Source of the DNA: an uncultured bacterium
GTDB lineage: Bacteria > Chloroflexota > Anaerolineae > JACIWP01
Reading direction: 5' to 3'
Assembly: GCA_903872005.1 (NCBI GenBank)
Contig: CAIQJD010000927.1
Span: 1-11,556 of the forward strand
Length of the DNA stretch: 11,556 nt
Shown here: positions 7,754-11,556 of the stretch, in pieces
How the letters are laid out: each line of letters opens with the position of its first letter
How positions within the stretch are numbered: the stretch's first letter is position 1
Position numbers and translations under genes: made by a program
The notes under the pieces: model-generated
The model's input: the letters and a program-made list of their open reading frames with translations, nothing else
Told to the model about the DNA's origin: nothing
Databases searched by the model: none

Positions 7754-8569
7754 GTGCTCAGATTCGATGCGAACCTGACCTACCTGTTCCAGGAAGTCGC
7801 CTTCTACGAACGCTTTGAGCGCGCCCGGCAGGCCGGCTTCACCCACGTCGAATTCCTGAACGTCTTCCAGTTCGACCTGGATCAACTCAGGAGCGCCGTG
7901 AACGAAGCCGGCCTCCGCATCGTGCAATTCAACGTCCTGGATGGCGACATGCCCGCCGGCGAGCGCGGCTTCGCCTCCCACCCCGACCAGCGCACTCGCT
8001 GGCGCGCCGCCATCGAGCAGGCCCTCGACATCGCCGCGCAATTGCATCCCATCCAGATGCACTCTCTGGTCGGCATCGTCCGCGCCGACCTTGCGCCGGC
8101 CGACCAGGTCGCCGTCCTGATCGAAAACCTCCACTGGGCCATCCCGCGCCTGGAACGCGCCGGCATCCCCCTGATGCTGGAGCCGCTCAATCTCGCCGAC
8201 AACCCCGGCTACCTCATCTCGCGCATCGAAGACGCCGTAGACATCTTGCAGCGCGTCGCCAGCCCCTGGTTGCGCCTGCAATTCGACTGCTACCACGTGC
8301 AACGCGGCCAGGGCGACCTGCTCCGCCGGCTAACCGCTGCCGCCTCCCACCTCGGCCATGTCCAGATTGCCGACAACCCCGGCCGAGGCCGGCCCGGCTC
8401 CGGCGAAATCAACTACCGCAACGTCCTGGCCGCGCTAGAGCGCCTCGGTTATGACCGCTACATCGGCCTGGAATACCGTCCCGCACCCGACACCCTGACC
8501 GCGTTGGACTGGCTGCCCCATTCCGCCCGCTCCGCCGGCTGTGCCGCAGCCGATTTGCGACTCTCCTGA
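7754..8569 (+). CDS. Hydroxypyruvate isomerase-like sugar isomerase/epimerase (AP endonuclease 2 fold)
   Basis: A 271-aa TIM-barrel protein close to hydroxypyruvate isomerase (Hyi), which interconverts hydroxypyruvate and tartronate semialdehyde in glyoxylate/glycerate metabolism. The match runs throughout: DANLTYLFQE (5-14), GFTHVEFL (28-35), FNVLDGDMPAGERG (59-72), MLEPLN (141-146), DNPGYLIS (149-156), LQFDCYHVQRGQGDL (175-189), HVQIADNPGR (202-211), PGSGEINY (214-221) and YIGLEYRP (236-243). Glu143, Asp178, Gln204 and Glu240 fit the family's metal and catalytic positions. Related 2-keto-sugar isomerases share this scaffold, so the exact substrate is open. The start is GTG 7754 with GAGAGAG just upstream, 18 nt after the transaldolase-like stop. 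It is the last gene of the operon. Confidence 0.82.
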   Translation: MLRFDANLTYLFQEVAFYERFERARQAGFTHVEFLNVFQFDLDQLRSAVNEAGLRIVQFNVLDGDMPAGERGFASHPDQRTRWRAAIEQALDIAAQLHPIQMHSLVGIVRADLAPADQVAVLIENLHWAIPRLERAGIPLMLEPLNLADNPGYLISRIEDAVDILQRVASPWLRLQFDCYHVQRGQGDLLRRLTAAASHLGHVQIADNPGRGRPGSGEINYRNVLAALERLGYDRYIGLEYRPAPDTLTALDWLPHSARSAGCAAADLRLS

Positions 8570-8586
8570 TTACTTTCCAGGACGCG

Positions 8587-8620
8587 AATAACCCGCCGGA
8601 CTTGCGTTCAGCGGGTTATT
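8587..8620. terminator. Hairpin between convergent genes, probable bidirectional terminator
   Basis: AATAACCCGC (8587-8596) and GCGGGTTATT (8611-8620) form a perfect 10-bp stem with a 14-nt loop. It lies 17 nt after the isomerase stop and 34 nt from the end of the convergent nitroreductase gene, where a shared terminator is expected. There is no clear U-tract beyond the stem on either strand, so Rho-independent action would rest on the AU-rich base of the stem. Confidence 0.55.
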
Positions 8621-8654
8621 AACTTCGCACTATTTAGTTACAGTCAACGTAAGG

Positions 8655-9206
8655 CTACTTGCCCAACGTGTTGCCCCAGCGCTCGAAATGCACGCGATGC
8701 TGCTCGTACACTTCGGCTTCTGTGTGCGGCTGCGCCGGCTCCACCGGATACCCCAACGCCACAATCGCCGCCACGCCGATCTCCACAGGGATGTGCGCCA
8801 TCTGTGCCAGCACGCCATCCAACTTATCCCACATGGGATTCACAGGACTCGCGATCCACGCCGACGCCAACCCCATCGCCGTCGCCGCCACCAGAAGATT
8901 CTGCGTCGCCGCGCCGGCATCCAGATCCCACGTATCGGTAATGCGCTTCTCCCCCAACACAGCCACCAACACCGGCGCTTGCGCCATCGCCGCATCCAGG
9001 CGCAACGCCGCAACCAACTGCCCCTTCGCCGCGGCCCCGCGCAGGACCAAGAAATGCCACGGCTTGCGTCCCAATCGCGTCGGAGCGTACATCGCCGATT
9101 GCACCAACTGGCTGATCGTCGCTTCCGTCACTTCCTTCGCCGCAAACTGAAACGCCGTCCGGCGCGCCAGAATCGTGTCAACCATCACATTGCCTTGCGT
9201 TCCCAT
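8655..9206 (-). CDS. Nitroreductase family protein (FMN), second gene of pair
   Basis: A 183-aa small nitroreductase-fold protein; relatives are FMN-binding dimers that use NAD(P)H to reduce nitro compounds, quinones or other small acceptors. Seen here are ARRTAFQF (14-21, FMN phosphate region), APTRLGRKPWHFLVLRG (41-57), APVLVAVLG (77-85), DAGAATQNLLVAATAMGLASAWIASP (96-121) and the C-terminal VALGYPVE (149-156). The first motif usually reads RRS-x-R-x-F; this protein lacks the second arginine, which its neighbour keeps. The start is placed at 9206, where GGGAGGT (9211-9217 on the plus strand) sits about 5 nt upstream, rather than at the in-frame ATG at 9230. It lies 59 nt downstream of the other nitroreductase gene and probably shares its transcript. 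Confidence 0.85.
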   Translation of the reverse strand: MGTQGNVMVDTILARRTAFQFAAKEVTEATISQLVQSAMYAPTRLGRKPWHFLVLRGAAAKGQLVAALRLDAAMAQAPVLVAVLGEKRITDTWDLDAGAATQNLLVAATAMGLASAWIASPVNPMWDKLDGVLAQMAHIPVEIGVAAIVALGYPVEPAQPHTEAEVYEQHRVHFERWGNTLGK

Positions 9207-9265
9207 ACTCACCTCCCGCCTAGTCTCCATAGCCTCTAGACATAAAGACGCTGCCCATTGGGGCC

Positions 9266-9808
9266 CTAGAACTTCAAGCCTTCCCAGCTCTCATAATGGA
9301 TGCGCGTGCTGACCAGATACGTATCCGGTTCATGGCCGGCGCGCGTCTCGGCGGGATACCCCAGGGCAACAAAGGCGAACAACTTCAGGTTGTCCGGCAA
9401 ACTGAAGAGCGTCCGCAACATCTCCTCCGTCTGCGCCTCAAAAGCCACATCCGGCGCGCCAATCCATGCGCCCCCCAGACCCAGGCCGGCCGCCGCAAGA
9501 TTGATATTCTCCACCGCGGCTGCCAGGTCCAACCGCCAACCCGGCGAAACCGACGTGTCAGCCAGAGCCACTACCAGGACCGGCGCCTGTTGCACATACG
9601 GGTGCAAGCGCATTGCTCCAGCGACAGCCTTCTTCGTAGCCGCCTCGCGCACCACCAGGAAATGCCACGGCCGGCGGTTCATGACCGACGGAGCGCTCAT
9701 CCCTGCCGCCAGGATAGTTCGCACCTGAGCGTCGCTCACCTCTTGACTGGTAAACCGTCGGGTCGTCCGGCGGTTCTGGATCGTCTCCAGCGCACTTTGA
9801 GTCACCAT
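9266..9808 (-). CDS. Nitroreductase family protein (FMN), first gene of pair
   Basis: A 180-aa protein of the same family as its downstream neighbour, with the canonical NRRTTRRF (12-19) FMN phosphate motif, SAPSVMNRRPWHFLVV (38-53), APVLVVALAD (75-84), DLAAAVENINLAAAGLGLGGAWIGAP (94-119) and FVALGYPAE (146-154). The short length is typical of the compact subgroup rather than the 217-aa NfsB type. The start at 9808 has GGAGG (9814-9818 on the plus strand) 5 nt upstream; the open frame continues to 9901 without a ribosome site and runs into the promoter. A well-formed promoter with paired operators lies just upstream, so expression is probably induced by an effector. The substrate is unknown. 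Confidence 0.88.
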   Translation of the reverse strand: MVTQSALETIQNRRTTRRFTSQEVSDAQVRTILAAGMSAPSVMNRRPWHFLVVREAATKKAVAGAMRLHPYVQQAPVLVVALADTSVSPGWRLDLAAAVENINLAAAGLGLGGAWIGAPDVAFEAQTEEMLRTLFSLPDNLKLFAFVALGYPAETRAGHEPDTYLVSTRIHYESWEGLKF

Positions 9809-9888
9809 GATAGCCTCCTCGTATATCGGCCAAGACGTACTGCCGTCGCGTGACCGAAAATCCCCGGCCCATCTTACACATAGCTTGT

Positions 9889-9917
9889 ATTCTAGCATCA
9901 TTGACCCTTTTTGTCAA
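9889..9917 (-). promoter_or_regulatory. Sigma-70-type promoter of the nitroreductase pair
   Basis: On the minus strand TTGACA (plus 9912-9917) and TAGAAT (plus 9889-9894) are separated by exactly 17 nt, with A+T-rich sequence upstream. Transcription would start near 9882, giving a leader of about 70 nt before the start codon at 9808. The -35 box is the inner arm of a palindrome, so a protein bound there would block RNA polymerase. Confidence 0.78.
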
Positions 9918-9939
9918 TATACTTGACCATTTTTGTCAA
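9901..9939. promoter_or_regulatory. Paired 17-bp palindromic operators
   Basis: TTGACCCTTTTTGTCAA (9901-9917) and TTGACCATTTTTGTCAA (9923-9939) are identical at 16 of 17 positions. Each is an inverted repeat TTGAC-N7-GTCAA. Their starts are 22 bp apart, about two helical turns, so two dimers could bind the same DNA face. The first covers the -35 and part of the spacer of the minus-strand promoter; the second lies just upstream. This is the arrangement of a repressor (TetR- or MarR-like) operator or a repressor/activator pair. No regulator gene is in the window. Confidence 0.7.
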
Positions 9940-10059
9940 CAGTCCAATTGCAATCCAGCGCATCTTCCCCCGCGCACCGGCGCAACCCGCGCCGCTCCTC
10001 CTGCGTACAAGGAATGAGAAGAACGCAAACAAAGACAATTTGGAGGTCGCGACGCATCT
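9940..10059. other. Leader region of the lipoprotein gene, no clear promoter
   Basis: This is the rest of the divergent intergenic space. No convincing plus-strand -35/-10 pair was found. GGAGG at 10042-10046 is the probable ribosome site for the lipoprotein gene, with a long 13-nt spacer to ATG 10060. The adenine-rich stretch before it (about 10016-10040) suggests an untranslated leader. Plus-strand transcription may start within the operator region. Confidence 0.4.
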
Positions 10060-10791
10060 ATGAAAAACCTTGCCTTACCCATCCTCATCATCCTGCTGGC
10101 CCTCGGCACAGCCTGCTCATTCGCGTTCACTGGAACCGGCGCCAATGTCACCGGTTCCGGCCGGCTCATGGACAAGCAATACGATTTGACCGGCTTCACC
10201 CGTGTCGAAATCGGCCACGGCGCGCGCCTCACCGTTTCCCAGGGCGCAGCCTTCGCTACAACCGTCACCGCCGACGATAACCTGTCCCAATACCTCATCG
10301 TCGAAAAGCGCGGCGACACGCTCTACATCGGTCTGCAACCCGGCAGCTACCGCAACTTCACCCTGCGCGCCAACGTGACCATGCCGGCCATGCGCGGCCT
10401 GATCCTCTCCGGCGGCAGCCACACCGACATCGCCGGCTTCCGTTCTACAGAATACTTAGACTTGAATATCTCTGGCGGCAGCCAGCTAGACGGCGAATTA
10501 CAGGCCGGTGTCGCCGCCATCACAGCCTCCGGCGGCAGCCGCGTCACCCTCAAGGGCGCATCCACGGGCCTCAGTCTGAACAGCTCCGCCGGCAGCCCCA
10601 TCGAGCTGGGCGAATTTGTAACGACCGGCAATGCCGGGGTAACTCTCAGCGGAGGCACACGCGCCACCATCAACCTCTCCGGCCGGCTTGACGCTAACCT
10701 CAGCGGCGGATCCACGTTGCGCTACCGTGGATCCCCCACCCTGGGAACAGTCAACTCCAGCGGCGGCAGTCAGATCAGCGCCGCCAAATAG
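10060..10791 (+). CDS. Lipoprotein with DUF2807 (GIN-type) beta-helix domain
   Basis: A 243-aa exported protein. Residues 1-18 form a signal peptide (Lys2, hydrophobic core LALPILIILLALG) ending in GTAC, with Cys19 as the likely lipidated residue; the lipobox is atypical, with Gly at -3 and Leu at -4. The body matches DUF2807/GIN-domain proteins (putative adhesin head): YDLTGFTRVEIGHGARLTVSQG (41-62), then VTADDNLSQYLIVEKRGDTLYIGL (69-92), then a run of SGGS repeats typical of a right-handed beta-helix. The protein probably sits on the cell surface; family members have no established activity. Cys19 is the only obvious anchor. A strong hairpin begins 10 nt after the stop, so the gene appears monocistronic. 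The start is supported by the signal peptide and upstream GGAGG. Confidence 0.85.
   Translation: MKNLALPILIILLALGTACSFAFTGTGANVTGSGRLMDKQYDLTGFTRVEIGHGARLTVSQGAAFATTVTADDNLSQYLIVEKRGDTLYIGLQPGSYRNFTLRANVTMPAMRGLILSGGSHTDIAGFRSTEYLDLNISGGSQLDGELQAGVAAITASGGSRVTLKGASTGLSLNSSAGSPIELGEFVTTGNAGVTLSGGTRATINLSGRLDANLSGGSTLRYRGSPTLGTVNSSGGSQISAAK
10408..10770 (+). repeat. Seven SGGS-type beta-helix repeats within the lipoprotein
   Basis: SGGS, SAGS or SGGT tetrads occur at residues 117, 138, 157, 176, 197, 215 and 234, a period of 18 to 21 residues. Each is preceded by a short alternating hydrophobic strand (LIL, LNI, ITA, LNS, VTL, ANL, VNS). This is expected of turns stacked at one corner of a beta-helix. 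Confidence 0.75.
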
Positions 10792-10801
10792 CGACGCCAT
10801 C

Positions 10802-10835
10802 GCCGGCGCTCCGCCGCCCTCTGCGGAGCGCCGGC
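10802..10835 (+). terminator. Strong GC-rich hairpin after the lipoprotein gene
   Basis: GCCGGCGCTCCGC (10802-10814) pairs perfectly with GCGGAGCGCCGGC (10823-10835), a 13-bp stem with an 8-nt loop, beginning 10 nt after the stop. The following sequence (CCTTCTGGGTCTGTTTC) is only mildly T-rich, so it is a terminator-like hairpin without a classical U-tract. Confidence 0.6.
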
Positions 10836-10976
10836 CCTTCTGGGTCTGTTTCACGTTTTGGGGGATGGGCATCGTGGCTGGCCCCTTGTGGGCGTTTTGG
10901 CCTGGGTCAGACGCGCACAAGGCGCAAGGCTACACACGCGCCAAAAATTGAAACACACCCGGCCCTTCTCCCCTGC
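10836..10976. other. Intergenic stretch without recognised gene
   Basis: Between the hairpin and the transporter promoter I see no supported gene. An open frame across 10688-10951 overlaps the lipoprotein in another frame, has low-complexity composition and no ribosome site. The stretch includes a G-rich and T-rich run (10850-10868) and a patch with ACGCGCAC and ACACGCGCC, but no convincing structure. Confidence 0.5.
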
Positions 10977-11005
10977 TTGACAATCCCGCAGACTGGCGCT
11001 ATAAA
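10977..11005 (+). promoter_or_regulatory. Sigma-70-type promoter of the MFS transporter gene
   Basis: TTGACA (10977-10982), a 17-nt spacer and TATAAA (11000-11005) give a near-consensus promoter. Transcription would start near 11012, leaving a leader of about 24 nt before ATG 11036. Confidence 0.8.
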
Positions 11006-11035
11006 GACCTCAGACTTCCCAGCCGGCCTGAGGCA

Positions 11036-11556
11036 ATGGACATCCCCAACTTACTTGCGGCCGCCCAGCAACGCATCTTCCGCCGGCGCTCGCACCCAGA
11101 GACGCTGGAAGAACGCAATATCCGCCTTTTCACCATTGACACGGGCTGGAACGGCGTAGTCGGAGCCGGCATCGGGACCTTCCTGTCGGTGCTGATGGCG
11201 CGCCTCGGAGCCAGCAGCATCCTCATCGGCGCGCTCACCTCCATCCCGGCTCTCATCTCGATGATCGTATCCCTGCCGGCCAGCGCCTACATCGAACGGC
11301 AGCACAATCACGTCCGCGCCACCACCATCTACCGGCTCCTCTTTCGTCTGGCCTACGTCCTGTTGGCGTTTCTTCCCTTCTTAACGCATAAGTACTTCTC
11401 CATCCTGGCCGTGATCCTGTGGGCCTGGCAGGCCGCGCCCATGGCCGTCGCCGTCGTCGCCTGGACATCCGTCGTTGGGGCAATCGTGCCCCCGGCTCGC
11501 CGCGCCGAAGTCAACGGCATGCGCTGGGCCTTGTTGAGTACCGTGACCGCCGGCAG
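11036..11556 (+). CDS. MFS transporter, N-terminal part (truncated by window end)
   Basis: An open frame of 173 codons runs off the window. A cytoplasmic N-terminal segment rich in Arg (QQRIFRRRS, 11-19) and LEERNIRLFTIDTGWNG (24-40) is followed by hydrophobic segments at about 38-58, 63-84, 101-117 and 120-150, with the short charged loop PPARRAEVNGMR (152-163) after the fourth. This layout is that of a major facilitator superfamily transporter, in which the loop between early helices carries paired arginines. The substrate cannot be inferred. ATG 11036 has GAGG only 2 nt upstream, so ribosome binding looks weak, but no better in-frame start exists between the promoter and the first membrane segment. 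Its own strong promoter shows it is transcribed separately from the lipoprotein gene. Confidence 0.75.
   Translation, partial: MDIPNLLAAAQQRIFRRRSHPETLEERNIRLFTIDTGWNGVVGAGIGTFLSVLMARLGASSILIGALTSIPALISMIVSLPASAYIERQHNHVRATTIYRLLFRLAYVLLAFLPFLTHKYFSILAVILWAWQAAPMAVAVVAWTSVVGAIVPPARRAEVNGMRWALLSTVTAG

Noticed and set aside
9296..9853. Plus-strand open frame across the nitroreductase gene
   Set aside because: The minus-strand frame has clear nitroreductase motifs and a ribosome site; the plus frame is Arg-rich low-complexity shadow.
9901..9939. Start of a CRISPR array from two repeats
   Set aside because: There are only two 17-bp copies with a 5-nt gap; the internal symmetry and promoter overlap fit operators.
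10688..10951. Small plus-strand ORF overlapping the lipoprotein end
   Set aside because: It is out of frame with the lipoprotein, spans the terminator hairpin, has no ribosome site and no recognisable feature.

Overview
The window is a GC-rich bacterial segment with dense, mostly co-oriented genes, short operon gaps, strong GGAGG-type ribosome binding sites and standard -35/-10 promoters. Val and Ile codons are mostly GTC and ATC. The gene families present (URO-D superfamily protein beside HyuA/HyuB, paired small nitroreductases, a DUF2807/GIN lipoprotein, an MFS transporter of this type) resemble what is common in uncultivated Chloroflexota (Anaerolineae/Caldilineae-like). That placement is an inference from gene style; no marker gene is present to prove it.

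Region 1 (1-8569, + strand) is a catabolic operon. After the last 19 codons of an unidentified upstream gene come an N-acyl-D-amino-acid deacylase-type amidohydrolase, a URO-D superfamily protein, the two subunits of a hydantoinase/5-oxoprolinase-type ATP-dependent enzyme (HyuA, HyuB), a transaldolase-family protein and a hydroxypyruvate isomerase-like protein. The first four are coupled by gaps of -1 to 24 nt. A 97-nt gap with a possible internal promoter precedes the last two. A 10-bp hairpin at 8587-8620 closes the operon. The likely theme is opening a cyclic or acylated amide and processing the resulting carbon skeleton through sugar-type isomerase and aldol chemistry. No pathway known to me combines these six families.

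Region 2 (8655-9940, - strand) holds two tandem small FMN nitroreductases. They are driven by a TTGACA-17-TAGAAT promoter whose -35 box lies inside one of two near-identical 17-bp palindromes, which look like paired operators.

Region 3 (10060-11556, + strand) holds a beta-helix-like lipoprotein with seven SGGS-type repeats, a 13-bp terminator-like hairpin, a TTGACA-17-TATAAA promoter and the start of an MFS transporter that runs off the window.

Two sequence-wide signals are not explained by the genes. The palindrome GCCGGC is strongly over-represented. The palindrome RTCGAY appears to be completely absent, with synonymous codons chosen around it.
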